In this document: one piece after another, positions 24,355-35,270 of the stretch
Layout: each line of letters starts with the position of its first letter
Position numbering within the stretch: the first letter of the stretch is position 1
Assembly (NCBI GenBank): GCA_903866605.1
Contig: CAIPOF010000071.1
Span: 1 to 36,363 of the forward strand
Source: an uncultured bacterium
GTDB lineage: Bacteria > Patescibacteriota > Saccharimonadia > Saccharimonadales > Saccharimonadaceae
Direction: 5' to 3'
DNA: 36,363 nucleotides
Program-made: the position numbers and the translations under genes
The notes under the pieces: generated by a model
Database searches by the model: none
Told to the model about the DNA's origin: nothing
The model's input: the letters and a program-made list of their open reading frames with translations, nothing else

Positions 24355-24828
24355 ATGAAATTACCAACTAAGCAAGCAACATTATTATTTCTTGTTAAAG
24401 ATAAAAAAATACTTTTAGCCATGAAAAAGCGTGGCTTTGGTGTTGGCAGATTGAATGGGGTTGGCGGAAAACCTGATGGTAATGAATCTATAGAACAAAC
24501 CGCAATTCGTGAATGCCAGGAAGAAATTGGTGTAACGCCAGATATTATCAAACATGTCGCTACACTAAACTTTTATTTTCCTATAAAAAAGTCAGATTGG
24601 AATCAGCAAGTTATGGTTTATTTTTGCACAAAATGGAAAGGTGATCCCGAAGAAACCGAAGAAATGAAACCAAGTTGGTTTGAGATTGGGGACATTCCTT
24701 ATGATGATATGTGGAAAGATGATAAATACTGGTTACCTAAAGTAATTGATGGTAATTATGTTGATGCAGAATTTCATTTTGATGATAATGACGATGTTTT
24801 AAATTACAAAGTCAAAGTAAGAGCCTAG
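24355..24828 (+). CDS. Nudix hydrolase (MutT/MTH1-like)
   Basis: GVGGKPDGNESIEQTAIRECQEEIGV is a Nudix box. Confidence 0.93.
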   Translation: MKLPTKQATLLFLVKDKKILLAMKKRGFGVGRLNGVGGKPDGNESIEQTAIRECQEEIGVTPDIIKHVATLNFYFPIKKSDWNQQVMVYFCTKWKGDPEETEEMKPSWFEIGDIPYDDMWKDDKYWLPKVIDGNYVDAEFHFDDNDDVLNYKVKVRA

Positions 24829-24908
24829 TAAATTAAACAAAAAGATTTTGATGAATGACTTTAGTCCTTGTGCTTGCAGTTTGTGTTTAAGGGCATAAAA
24901 TATATCTC

Positions 24909-25391
24909 ATGGATAAATTAGGTGAAGTTATTGACGCAAAGTTTGATGAAGCATTAGGAATAATGCTTGAAAAAGGGAATAATTCGGTTTTAACAGGAAA
25001 ACCATTAATGGGTTCTGCACACGAAATTATTGGTTTGGATTGTGAAATCGGGCAACCAAACAGATATATTCTTTCCAGACCATGTATCGATGGTCACGAT
25101 GTGAGTTTTGATTTAGGCGACTCCGAAACAGACGAAATTGATGGCACGTCTTGGATGGTTCAAATGCCTCGAAATTTGGGCGATAGGCGCAGAATGGAAG
25201 ATTTGCCAGTTGAAGCAATGCACGGTGATATATTTATTGTTGACGGTGAAAAAGAAGTTATCCTTCGTATAGAAATGCTAGAACCTTTGGCAAAAACCGC
25301 AATTAAAGCAATTACTTTTGAATTAAGTGGACTTAGGGTTGCAGAAGACATGTCAAACTTTCTAAAAATTACAGAAATTCCAGAATTATAG
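24909..25391 (+). CDS. Hypothetical protein (160 aa)
   Basis: Well-formed ORF in an AT-rich context. Confidence 0.6.
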   Translation: MDKLGEVIDAKFDEALGIMLEKGNNSVLTGKPLMGSAHEIIGLDCEIGQPNRYILSRPCIDGHDVSFDLGDSETDEIDGTSWMVQMPRNLGDRRRMEDLPVEAMHGDIFIVDGEKEVILRIEMLEPLAKTAIKAITFELSGLRVAEDMSNFLKITEIPEL

Positions 25392-25407
25392 GTTTATAAT
25401 ATAATTT

Positions 25408-26022
25408 ATGGAAAAGATTGATTATAAAAAACAACTATCTGAATTTTATGGGGCCAAAGTTGGTAAACCGGTAACCGTAAAGGTTCCGAAAATTAATTAT
25501 TTAATGATTGATGGGCATGGCGATCCAAACAAATCAAAGCAATATGTCGATGCCATTCAAACTCTGTATGCAGTCGCTTATACGATTAAATTTATGGTTA
25601 AAAAGGAGTTAGGCAAGGATTTTGGTGTTATGCCACTGGAAGGGTTGTGGTGGACAGAAAAAATGGCAGATTTTAAGGTTGACGATAAAAGTAATTGGCA
25701 GTGGACAGCCATGATTATGCAACCAGATTTTATTACCAAAGAAATGTTTGAACGTGCTGTTAAACAAGCGACTGAAAAGAAAAATCCCGTATCAATTGAA
25801 AAAATTCGTTTTGAAGCCTACGACGAAGGTCGCAGTGCTCAGGTGATTTACGTTGGGCCATATTCCGGCGAAGGTCCAACAATTATGAAATTACACGAAT
25901 ATATAATAGGGCAGGGCGGCAAGCTGGACGGAACAAACAAACATCATCACGAAATTTATTTGGGCGATCCACGTCGCACCGATCCATCGAAGCTAAAAAC
26001 GATTATCCGGCAACCTTACTAA
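25408..26022 (+). CDS. GyrI-like small-molecule-binding domain protein
   Basis: NYLMIDGHGDPNKSKQYVDAIQTLYAVAYTIKF...GLWWTEKM...HHHEIYLGDPRRTDPSKLKTIIRQP. Confidence 0.85.
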   Translation: MEKIDYKKQLSEFYGAKVGKPVTVKVPKINYLMIDGHGDPNKSKQYVDAIQTLYAVAYTIKFMVKKELGKDFGVMPLEGLWWTEKMADFKVDDKSNWQWTAMIMQPDFITKEMFERAVKQATEKKNPVSIEKIRFEAYDEGRSAQVIYVGPYSGEGPTIMKLHEYIIGQGGKLDGTNKHHHEIYLGDPRRTDPSKLKTIIRQPY

Positions 26023-26044
26023 GACATTTTGGTATACTGTCTAT

Positions 26045-26857
26045 ATGCCAAGCTTTTTTAAATATTTGAGAAATATTTTTATTCCAATACCTAAACTTTA
26101 TGTTGCTTTTGACTCTGGGGGTAGCAAAAAGCAGACGATTGTACTGTTGCATGGTATTGCCGCAACCTCAAAAACCTGGGATTTGTTGATTAAAGAGCTA
26201 GATGCTAAAAAGTTTCGTATTGTTGCCTTGGATCTACTGGGTTTTGGTCAATCTCCAAGGCCAACAGGTTATAAATATGACGCTGACGACCATATTGCAT
26301 CTGTTCATAAAACCCTAAAAAAACTTAAAATACGCCAGCCATTTATTATTGTAGGACATTCTATGGGAGGAATAATTGCATCGCATTACGACGCAGTTTA
26401 TTCTGCCAAAATAAAAGAAATGTTTTTATTGAGTTTGCCGATATATTTGGATGATAACATTCCTCAGACAATCATCACTCGTACACGCACCGATTTATAC
26501 CTTGAAGCCTATAAATTTTTAGCTGAAAAAAAGGATTTTACGATTACAAATTCGCAACTTATTCGTAAAATATTGCTGATCAAAGATGGTATTGATGTCA
26601 ACGAAAATAACTGGAATGGTTTTCGGTTGTCGTTAATGAATACGATAGTTAAACAAGACACATATGAGGAACTAAGCAATACAAAAATACCAGTACATAT
26701 CGTCTACGGATCATTAGATGAGTTTTTAATTCAAGAAAGTATTAAGAAACTTGAGGTATTAAATAAGGTCAATGTTTCCAAAATTGACGGGGTTGATCAT
26801 ATCATCGGCAAGCGATTTGCACATGTATTAGCTGATATGATTATCGGCAAAAAATAA
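26045..26857 (+). CDS. Alpha/beta hydrolase
   Basis: VLLHGIAATSKTWDLLIKEL...RIVALDLLGFGQSPRP...IVGHSMGGIIASH...DEFL...VDHII. Confidence 0.93.
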   Translation: MPSFFKYLRNIFIPIPKLYVAFDSGGSKKQTIVLLHGIAATSKTWDLLIKELDAKKFRIVALDLLGFGQSPRPTGYKYDADDHIASVHKTLKKLKIRQPFIIVGHSMGGIIASHYDAVYSAKIKEMFLLSLPIYLDDNIPQTIITRTRTDLYLEAYKFLAEKKDFTITNSQLIRKILLIKDGIDVNENNWNGFRLSLMNTIVKQDTYEELSNTKIPVHIVYGSLDEFLIQESIKKLEVLNKVNVSKIDGVDHIIGKRFAHVLADMIIGKK

Positions 26858-28456
26858 TTATTTCTTGATTACTTTATCGGGCAGATATTTTGAGAATAAC
26901 AAAGATAGTAGAGACAGGAATGTTAAAACTAGCATAGATCTTTTTAGTGATGCCATTTGTGCGTTCGAATAGTAATCAGATATTTCAGTAGCTTCAGATT
27001 GAGATAGACCTTTATCGACTGAATATTTATAGACCTGGTTTTTATTAACAACTGATAAACCAGACTTAGAGTTATCTGATATATATTGTTTGACGTCACT
27101 AGGCAAGGTACTGGAGGCGCTGGTTGCACCGGTGACAAAACCTGTAGTCAATGAGGCTATAAGAACCGAACCGATGAGTGCCGTGCCTAGTGATGAACCC
27201 AAATTCTGGAATGTTCCCTGCAGACCACCTGCTTCTGATGACTGAGTATCTTCAACTGATGATAAAATAACATTTCCAATTTGTGAAGCCATTAATCCCA
27301 TACCACCACCGACAAGGAACATCCCGATTTGGAATATTGTGTCTTTTAAGTCTGGCCCAATCGACAACATTAGAGCGAGCAAACCGACAACGATTAAATA
27401 TTTTCCGGTAACAATAATTCTTTTAGGCGAATATTTGCTGACTAGTCGTGCCCCAAAAAGTGAGAATAGAACTAATGCAATCGAAAGAGGCAATATTTTT
27501 AGGCCGGTTGAAAGGGCATCTAGGCCCAATGTCATCTGTAGGTAGACTGGTAGAATAAAAAACAAACCGCCTGTTAGCAAATACTGAATTGTTATGTTTG
27601 ATATGCCAGATCGTAGGGCGGGGATACGTAGCATTGATACATCTAGCAATGGAGAATTGTTCTTTGATTTAAGTTTGATTTGGCGTTGAACGAAAAACCA
27701 CAATATCCCAACTCCAATTGCGATCATAAACGGCACAACCGAAAACCCAAATGGTGTGAATGACTGGCCATTGATTGTTGGCGCCGACAGTGGTTCGATC
27801 CATCCCCAGGTTTTTGATTGTAAAATTGCCAGAATTATCATAAATATACCACTTACTGAAAGTAATACACTTGGAATGTCGAGTCTTGGTTTTTCTTTGA
27901 CTTCGATGTCTTTGATTTTACTGGCAAAGAATATCAAAATGATCAGTACAATTACTGTTTCGGCTGCAAAAACGTAGCGCCATGAAAGGTAAGTAGTAAC
28001 TGCACCACCAATCAGTGGTCCAGCGGCAGCAGCGGCACCTGAGACTGCACCAAGAATACTATAGGCTACAACTCTGTCTTTGCCTTTATAATTTGCCGCA
28101 ACCAACGCAACAATAGCAGGAATTACAAGGACTGCACCTAGGCCCTCAACAAATGACCAACCCAGCACAAGCATCGGTAATCCAAATGATAATGATGTGA
28201 TGAATGATCCAATCCCATAAATAAATAAGCCGATTTTAAAGGCTTTTAATCTTCCCCAAATGTCACCAAATTTTCCACCAGTTAACATAAAAGCGGCCAT
28301 AACCAAGGTATAAAAAGTTATCGCAACTTGTAATCCGGAAACACTAGTATGCAAATCAGCCACTATCTCTGAAATTGAAACGTTCATAACAGTGCTATCA
28401 AGCACCATAATAAACTGAGCACATGCCAGTACAGCAACAACCATCCATTTCTTCAT
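26858..28456 (-). CDS. MFS drug-efflux transporter (DHA2/EmrB-like)
   Basis: QFIMVLDSTVMNVSISEIVADLHTS...GGKFGDIWGRLKAFKIGL...; 14-TM style. Confidence 0.92.
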   Translation of the reverse strand: MKKWMVVAVLACAQFIMVLDSTVMNVSISEIVADLHTSVSGLQVAITFYTLVMAAFMLTGGKFGDIWGRLKAFKIGLFIYGIGSFITSLSFGLPMLVLGWSFVEGLGAVLVIPAIVALVAANYKGKDRVVAYSILGAVSGAAAAAGPLIGGAVTTYLSWRYVFAAETVIVLIILIFFASKIKDIEVKEKPRLDIPSVLLSVSGIFMIILAILQSKTWGWIEPLSAPTINGQSFTPFGFSVVPFMIAIGVGILWFFVQRQIKLKSKNNSPLLDVSMLRIPALRSGISNITIQYLLTGGLFFILPVYLQMTLGLDALSTGLKILPLSIALVLFSLFGARLVSKYSPKRIIVTGKYLIVVGLLALMLSIGPDLKDTIFQIGMFLVGGGMGLMASQIGNVILSSVEDTQSSEAGGLQGTFQNLGSSLGTALIGSVLIASLTTGFVTGATSASSTLPSDVKQYISDNSKSGLSVVNKNQVYKYSVDKGLSQSEATEISDYYSNAQMASLKRSMLVLTFLSLLSLLFSKYLPDKVIKK

Positions 28457-28605
28457 TGTATTAGTATAGTACTAATGACCGATAAACTGAATATCAATAC
28501 ATAATTTTTTGATTTGACTATCGATATGGAAAAGATGATATTATTAGATACAGACAAATGAAAAAATAATCTGTATACTGGCGAAACAGAAGAGTAATAA
28601 ATTAT

Positions 28606-30174
28606 ATGGCTATTGACAAAAAACTAAACGCAAATGGTTTTCAGCTAATGAATCAACTAGCGGCTGCCAAAGTTGCTGGAAAAAAAGAGCAAATAGGGCA
28701 ACTGATAAATGTTGCTGGAGTTGGGGGATTAGTGTCGGTTGCCTATGAGCAACTTCGTAATGCGGCCGAATATGCGCAGGAACATTTGCTGATTCAAAAC
28801 GCAATTCGTCGGTTTTTTGTGCGCAGCATTTCTTTTCATAGTCATAGCCCTGTCGGCAAAACAACAGCCGAAGAGTTGATAATAGAATTGACACAGTCTG
28901 GTTATATCAAAAATAATACTCAACCAGTTGAAATTATTAGTCAACTTGGTCGAATAATAAAAAAACATTACGATAATTATTGGAAATTAAAAGTATCTGG
29001 GATAGACGAAAATATTGCTCGCGATTGGACACTTGATCTGTTGTCGATTGGGTGCGAAAATGTGCTAGGTGAAGATGTTGTTCAGACAATATATCTGCAG
29101 TTTGCATATCATCACTACAAATCTATTCTTCACAAAAGGTCTTTTGTATCCAGTAGGTCATCTGATGCAAATTTTGATGTCAGTTTATACATTGCGGTTC
29201 ATAGGGCTTTGTTGAAATCTGATTTATCTGCAGTTAGATTCGATATGCAAAAACTGTATAAAGTGTCTGATGAAAATATAAATGAATACGCCCAGTTTCA
29301 TCAAAATGTTGACGACATGTTCAGTTCAGAACTGACAAACAAAATTACAATGCATATAAATAAATATGGTGCTCCACTTAGAATTCTGCGGAGCATGATC
29401 CAGGACGATGAAAAAATTAGCGAAGAATTAGTTGATAGCGAACGTTTTGAAAGAGCCTACGGCGAACAAATTAAAAAAGAATACAAAAAAGCGGAGTCGA
29501 AACTAAATAAAGGTTTGATAAAAAGTATTTTATTCTTGCTAATTACAAAAACTTTAATTGGTTTGGCTCTTGAGGTTCCCTATGATTTATTGACAATTGG
29601 CACGGTATTGATGGTCCCGTTATTTATCAATCTGTTTACACCAATTGTATATCTAGTAATATTAAGGTTTGGATTTAAATTTCCAGGTACGGCTAATTCA
29701 AGAGCTATGCGATTATATTCAGACGACATGTTGTACGGTGATCAGTCTCAGACGAGTCTATATCCGGCCGTGAAAAACAAAAAATATCCTATTGGTTTTT
29801 CAATCGCCTATGCCGTATTGTCATTGATTATTTTTGCATTAGTGATAAATATCCTAATAACGCTGGGCTTTAATTTCTTGCAAATTATTATTTTCTTTGT
29901 ATTCCTCGCAACGGCAAGTTTCTTGGGCTTTAGATTATCGCGAATCGTACGAGAGATAGAACTAGTTGTGGCAAAATCGGGTTTTATCACGACTATTCAG
30001 GAATTATTATTTGCTCCGTTCACTTTTATGGGCAAATGGATATCTGATAAATATCAAAAATTGAATGTGGTAGCACTAGTCTTGGATACATTGATTGAAT
30101 TACCGCTTAAAACAGCCCTTCGTTTAATTAGACAGTGGACTGGCTTTTTAGACGATAAAAAGGACGAGTTTTAG
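28606..30174 (+). CDS. Hypothetical membrane protein (522 aa)
   Basis: Long ORF with several C-terminal TM segments. Confidence 0.7.
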   Translation: MAIDKKLNANGFQLMNQLAAAKVAGKKEQIGQLINVAGVGGLVSVAYEQLRNAAEYAQEHLLIQNAIRRFFVRSISFHSHSPVGKTTAEELIIELTQSGYIKNNTQPVEIISQLGRIIKKHYDNYWKLKVSGIDENIARDWTLDLLSIGCENVLGEDVVQTIYLQFAYHHYKSILHKRSFVSSRSSDANFDVSLYIAVHRALLKSDLSAVRFDMQKLYKVSDENINEYAQFHQNVDDMFSSELTNKITMHINKYGAPLRILRSMIQDDEKISEELVDSERFERAYGEQIKKEYKKAESKLNKGLIKSILFLLITKTLIGLALEVPYDLLTIGTVLMVPLFINLFTPIVYLVILRFGFKFPGTANSRAMRLYSDDMLYGDQSQTSLYPAVKNKKYPIGFSIAYAVLSLIIFALVINILITLGFNFLQIIIFFVFLATASFLGFRLSRIVREIELVVAKSGFITTIQELLFAPFTFMGKWISDKYQKLNVVALVLDTLIELPLKTALRLIRQWTGFLDDKKDEF

Positions 30175-30680
30175 TCGATAACCAAGATACCAAGCAATGA
30201 TTTTAGTTTGTTTGCGGGGTCTTTGAACGTATAGCCGTCGTTCGCTTTGACATGATAATAACTATGATTATACTCGATGTTATTTAATTGATTGGCGTCA
30301 TAAATCATCCAGATATCAACTTTTTTTTGTGGACGTTCGAGACACATCGGTTTCCATTTATGAAAGCCTTCTAGCACTGATAATGTCATAGGCCTTTTTG
30401 CAACACATCCATAACCGAATAGATCGATAGTCCGGTCATTAACTTTTATCTCATTTTTATTTTCTAAGGCATATCTATCCGAACCAGTGTCGACAATTGT
30501 CTGAATCAATTTTTCTTTTGAGATATCGTGTTTTTCTGATTGGATTCCTCTAATAACAACTTTTTTATTGGCAAATTTATCAATTAGTATGCCATCGAGG
30601 CATTGACTCACTTTATCTAAATCCAAATTATTAAAATTATAATCTGAGCAGGAAATGTGTTCAATAATAGTATTCATCAA
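30171..30680 (-). CDS. Hypothetical protein downstream of phosphoketolase
   Basis: Overlaps the xfp stop region by 4 nt (translational coupling). Confidence 0.6.
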   Translation of the reverse strand: MMNTIIEHISCSDYNFNNLDLDKVSQCLDGILIDKFANKKVVIRGIQSEKHDISKEKLIQTIVDTGSDRYALENKNEIKVNDRTIDLFGYGCVAKRPMTLSVLEGFHKWKPMCLERPQKKVDIWMIYDANQLNNIEYNHSYYHVKANDGYTFKDPANKLKSLLGILVID

Positions 30681-33085
30681 GCATCAATCACAGAGTCGGC
30701 CAGCTTTGCAATATCAGGCGCTATGCCTTCACCATTCCAGGTCCATGAGTTGATTTCAGGCATATCGGTGCCATGAGCTTTTGCGTATTCGATATTTTCA
30801 GTAATCTTTTTTTGATATTTGATGATGATATTTTGAGCCATTTCTTTCGGCATACGATCAGCAGCGGCCAACTTTTCAAAAACAGCAATCAACAGATGAT
30901 AACGACTGGTCAAATTACGTACTTGCATATCAAATGGCGTCGTGGTGCTGCCATGTTCGATGTATCCGCGGACATCAAAACGTCTGGTATCGACGTCGTA
31001 ATTGAAAAAGATTGACTTGATGGTTTCTGGATAACCATGGAAGGTGATTATGACCGGCTTATCTGTCGTGAAGTTTCGATTAAATTCTTGTTCGGATACA
31101 TATTCACCATATCGGCCGATGCCGTGGCTGTGCCTACCACTAGTAAGTGAGCTTATATTGACGAAACGTAGTCGAGCCTCCGGATATTCCTTTTTGACCA
31201 AACTGATTGCGGCCAGGGCTTCCTTTGTCGGATAATCGCCGATGCCTGCCAATATAACGTCAGGATTTAGATCGCTGGCAAAGTCCCAGGTCATAATACA
31301 TTCATCATATTGTTTTTTGGCCAAGTCGGTTGTTAGCCAGCGAGGTTCAAGGGTTTTGCCGGCAACCATAACATTCACTTTACGGATTGAACTTAGCATT
31401 TTTTCTAGGATTACTAATACCGTATTGCCATCACTTGGGAAATAGACGTCGCAAAAATTACCCTGTCGTCTGAGCGTGTCGTCAATAAAGCCGGGGTTTT
31501 GATGGCTGAACCCATTATGGTCTTGTCTCCATCCTGAACTGGTCAATATGTAGTTAAGTGATGGAAAATCACCGTGCCAATCAAATTGATCCATGTGTTT
31601 TAGAAATTTTACGTATTGATCAACCATACTACTAACTATAGGTAAAAATGCTTCATAACTGGCGAATACTATATGACGGCCAGTTAAGGCATACCCTTGA
31701 GACAAGCCCTGTAAGTTATGCTCACTTAGCATTTCCATGACGCGACCGTCTGTTGCCATGTCTTTGTCCCATTTTTCGAGAGGCCAAACCCAGGCGCGAC
31801 TGGCTTCGCCAAAAATTGCGTCAAGCTTGTTAGAGTATGTTTCATCAGGTGAAAAAAACCGAAAATTTTTAGATTCTTTATTAAGTTTGAATACTTCTTG
31901 TAGATAAAGGCCAACACGTCTCATGCCAGATGATCCAATTGTACCTGGTTTTTTTGCGTCTTCTGCAAATTGATCGGCTGGAGGTAATTTTAGAGGTCTA
32001 TAGACTGCATTGCCACCACGAGCGTGTTTGTTCATGCCCATACATTGTTCGAAGTCGGGTATGATGTTTTTTATAAAATCACCAAAACCATGTTCACGGT
32101 CGAATAATTCATTAAATTTATATGATTTCAGCCAATCCTCCAGCATTTTTAATTGTTCAGGATTGGTTTTTGCTTCGGCCAGAACTACTTGGTGAGAAAG
32201 ACAATTGCCTTCTATTTTTTGGCCATTTAATTCTTTGACGCCAGTCCAACCTTTTAGGGTTCGCATGATTATCATAGGCATTCTGGGAGCAATAATCTCT
32301 TTGTCAGATTCTTTGATGTCCCAGATTAATTGGTGTGCCCACTGCAAAGCTTCTTCCATTTGCTGATCCAGATTATCCCCACTGACTAGGCGTGGTTCGT
32401 AACCGTAGCCCCAGAATAAAGATTTGAGTTCATCGTCACTCATACGTCCAAAGACAGTCGGAGCCGAAATCTTGTATCCATTTAGGTGCAAAATAGGTAG
32501 TACTGTGCCATTTATTTTTGGGTCAATTAACTTATTTAGGTGCCAGGCACCAGCCGCAGGACCTGTTTCGGCTTCACCATCGCCAACAAGGCAGGCAACA
32601 ATCAAATTGCGATTATCCAAAATAGCTCCATACGATGTCGCTAATGAATAACCTAACTCGCCACCTTCCAATATAACTCCAGGAGTACCTGGGTTGCTAT
32701 GACTTGGGAAACCATAAGGCCAACTAAAATTGCGACATATATAACCGATACCGTCATAGGTATGTTTGGCTTTGGGATAGAATTTTTCTAATGTACCTTC
32801 TAAAAACAAGTTTGCCTGGAGTGAGGGGAAAGCATGTCCAGGACCAAGTACAAACATCATTTCTTGGCCAGTCTTTTTGATGAGTTTATTCAGATGGGAA
32901 TAGATAAGGTTCACTCCTGGGCCAGAACCCCAGTGGCCTAATAATCTGGGTTTTATATCTTCTGGTTTCAATGGTCTTTCTAATAAAAAATTATCCTGCA
33001 AAAATATTTGTGCAGCTGTTAAATAATTTGTGGCACGTCGAAATTGCTCGAAATCAGTAATTTGCCCATCCTCATTATCATTCAT
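30677..33085 (-). CDS. xfp: Xylulose-5-phosphate/fructose-6-phosphate phosphoketolase
   Basis: RATNYLTAAQIFLQDN, GHWGSGPGVNLIYSHLNKL, GDGEAETGPAAGAWHLNK, NGYKISAPT, SSGWRQDHNGFSHQNPG, HGIGRYGEY. Confidence 0.96.
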   Translation of the reverse strand: MNDNEDGQITDFEQFRRATNYLTAAQIFLQDNFLLERPLKPEDIKPRLLGHWGSGPGVNLIYSHLNKLIKKTGQEMMFVLGPGHAFPSLQANLFLEGTLEKFYPKAKHTYDGIGYICRNFSWPYGFPSHSNPGTPGVILEGGELGYSLATSYGAILDNRNLIVACLVGDGEAETGPAAGAWHLNKLIDPKINGTVLPILHLNGYKISAPTVFGRMSDDELKSLFWGYGYEPRLVSGDNLDQQMEEALQWAHQLIWDIKESDKEIIAPRMPMIIMRTLKGWTGVKELNGQKIEGNCLSHQVVLAEAKTNPEQLKMLEDWLKSYKFNELFDREHGFGDFIKNIIPDFEQCMGMNKHARGGNAVYRPLKLPPADQFAEDAKKPGTIGSSGMRRVGLYLQEVFKLNKESKNFRFFSPDETYSNKLDAIFGEASRAWVWPLEKWDKDMATDGRVMEMLSEHNLQGLSQGYALTGRHIVFASYEAFLPIVSSMVDQYVKFLKHMDQFDWHGDFPSLNYILTSSGWRQDHNGFSHQNPGFIDDTLRRQGNFCDVYFPSDGNTVLVILEKMLSSIRKVNVMVAGKTLEPRWLTTDLAKKQYDECIMTWDFASDLNPDVILAGIGDYPTKEALAAISLVKKEYPEARLRFVNISSLTSGRHSHGIGRYGEYVSEQEFNRNFTTDKPVIITFHGYPETIKSIFFNYDVDTRRFDVRGYIEHGSTTTPFDMQVRNLTSRYHLLIAVFEKLAAADRMPKEMAQNIIIKYQKKITENIEYAKAHGTDMPEINSWTWNGEGIAPDIAKLADSVIDA

Positions 33086-33183
33086 ACTTATGTTTAATTG
33101 TATAGTAGCGGTTATTGTTTGTAAAACAAATAATTTTAACTCTGAGCTTATATCTGTTAGACTTGTATAGTTAGGATTATAAA

Positions 33184-34014
33184 ATGAGTAAGATTTTAGA
33201 TGGTTTAGAATTAGCTAGTTATATAAAAGAACGCCAATTAAAACAAGTGCGGTCATTGCGTCAATCATGGAAAATTATTCCACGCTTGGCAATTATTCGA
33301 ATGGGGGATGATGCGGTAACTGATAAATATACACAGTTAAAGTCAATTTACGGTGAAGATATTATGGTTGATGTTGATATCTATAATCCAATTCCAACAG
33401 AATTATTAGGTCAAATAAAATCACTAAATGATGAGGACAGTGTACATGGTATTATCATACAATTACCACTAGCAGATAAAACTTTGACTGAAGATGCTAT
33501 TAATTCTGTATTGGCGTCAAAAGATGTTGATGGGCTAGGGGATAATTCATTGTTTACTCCCGCGACAGCCATGGCGATTGATTGGCTACTTGCTGGCTAC
33601 AATATTAATTTGGTCGATAAAAAGATTGCAATTGTCGGCAAAGGACGTCTTGTCGGTGCGCCTCTGGCAAAGTTGTGGAAAAGTTCTGGATTTGATGTCA
33701 CGATTTGTGACACTAAAACAGCTGATTTGGCATTAGCGTTAAAACCTATGAATATTATTGTATCTGCTACAGGTATTCCTGGATTAATCAAGAGCAGTAT
33801 GATTAGGGCGGATGCAGCGGTAGTAGATGCAGGTACTGCATCCGAGCAGGGGATGATTGTAGGTGATTTGGCCGATGACGTGCGCGAACGACCGGATTTA
33901 TCAATTACGCCAATAATTGGCGGAGTCGGCCCATTAACAGTTACGGCTTTATTTGATAATGTTATTTCTGCTGCAAGAAAAGTTGCCGATCAAAAAGGCC
34001 AATCAGATATCTAA
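33184..34014 (+). CDS. folD: Bifunctional methylenetetrahydrofolate dehydrogenase/cyclohydrolase
   Basis: HGIIIQLPLADK, KDVDGL, PATAMAIDWLL, VGKGRLVGAPLAKL, ATGIPGLIK, PIIGGVGPLTVTALFDN. Confidence 0.95.
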   Translation: MSKILDGLELASYIKERQLKQVRSLRQSWKIIPRLAIIRMGDDAVTDKYTQLKSIYGEDIMVDVDIYNPIPTELLGQIKSLNDEDSVHGIIIQLPLADKTLTEDAINSVLASKDVDGLGDNSLFTPATAMAIDWLLAGYNINLVDKKIAIVGKGRLVGAPLAKLWKSSGFDVTICDTKTADLALALKPMNIIVSATGIPGLIKSSMIRADAAVVDAGTASEQGMIVGDLADDVRERPDLSITPIIGGVGPLTVTALFDNVISAARKVADQKGQSDI

Positions 34015-34493
34015 AATATTTTTTTTAAATCTTTGATGTTTATATATTCGACTAGGAAATTCAATTCCCGAGGTAGTTCAGCTGAAATAAATTCTTTTAA
34101 TATATAAATTTTCTTTTTATTAAAATATTGAGCACAGGCTATTTCTTTCATTGCACCCCAGGCAAAGCCAATACATATAAAGATATCGCATTGTCGGTTG
34201 AATTCGTTAGCTTGTATATCCCAATCACGGCAGTCGATTATTTCGCCAATTTCGATATTCAGATAGTCTTTGTGGCTTTCTTCCTGAGTTGGGATGACTA
34301 ACCAGACCTTTTTACCGCCAAATTCAACATATTTTTTACCGAAATGCTCTAAAAGTGATTCTTTATCAGCTGTCAGAACGATTTCATTGTTACTTTTTGC
34401 GATAATTTCGGCAATATTATCAATCAGACGTTTTCGTTCATCAATATTTGCTCCATAAATTTTATTCGGGCCGATTATTCCAATTTTTATCAT
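34011..34493 (-). CDS. Hypothetical, possibly SLOG/LOG-like Rossmann protein
   Basis: MIKIGIIGPNKIYG...ICIGFAWGAMKEIACAQYFNKKKIYIL. Confidence 0.5.
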   Translation of the reverse strand: MIKIGIIGPNKIYGANIDERKRLIDNIAEIIAKSNNEIVLTADKESLLEHFGKKYVEFGGKKVWLVIPTQEESHKDYLNIEIGEIIDCRDWDIQANEFNRQCDIFICIGFAWGAMKEIACAQYFNKKKIYILKEFISAELPRELNFLVEYINIKDLKKIF

Positions 34494-34533
34494 GTCAATA
34501 TTATAGCTTAAACCATGACTTTTAGCTTTTAGA

Positions 34534-34607
34534 GCTTTTAGAGGGCGTTCCTCTATAGGTGTTATTTCGTGCTTTTAGAGGGCGTTCCTCTATAGGTGTT
34601 ATTTCGT
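34534..34607 (+). repeat. Two tandem 37-bp REP-like units
   Basis: gcttttagagggcgttcctctataggtgttatttcgt exactly duplicated; each has an AGAGG-GCGTT-CCTCT hairpin. Confidence 0.92.
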
Positions 34608-34648
34608 GACACTTTTATTATAAGCTAAATTTAAGTTATAATATTAGT

Positions 34649-35263
34649 ATGCCATCAAGAAATGTTAAAAAAGAACAAGCACCTGATTCGTATTATCATG
34701 TTTACGTAAGGGGTGGCAACAAACAAAAAATATTTATCGATGACGCTGATTACAAATATTTTCTAAAATTATTTGATCGATATTTGTCGCAAACACCGGT
34801 AATCAGCAAAACAAACGAAGTCTATCCGAATTTTCAAAACAAAATTGAGATTTTGGCATATTGCTTGATGAAAAACCATTTTCATATCCTTGTTTACCAA
34901 TATGACGTGCCATTTTTAGAAAAGTTTATGCGTAGCATCATGATCAGTTATAGTAGATATTTTAATCTAAAATATAAAAGGACCGGGCCTATATACGAAA
35001 ACCGATATAAAGCAGTTAGAATTGATCAAAATACTTATCTACAGCATGTTTCTAGATATATTCACCTAAATCCGAGAGTCTGGGAACGATATAGGTATTC
35101 AAGTCTACGGTACTATCGGGACGAAAATGTCCTATTTTGGCTAAATACAAATCGAATTCTAGAACAGTTTACCTCGAAGCAAAAATATCTAGAATTCGTT
35201 TCAGATTATGAAGAAATGCACGATACACTAGGCGAAATACAACATCAGTTAGCGGATAAATAA
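34649..35263 (+). mobile_element. RAYT (REP-associated tyrosine transposase, Y1/IS200-like)
   Basis: YYHVYVRGGNKQKIFIDDADYKYFLKLF...ILAYCLMKNHFHILVY (HxH)...YIHLNPRVW; flanked by REP-like repeats. Confidence 0.9.
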
Positions 35264-35270
35264 AAGAAGC

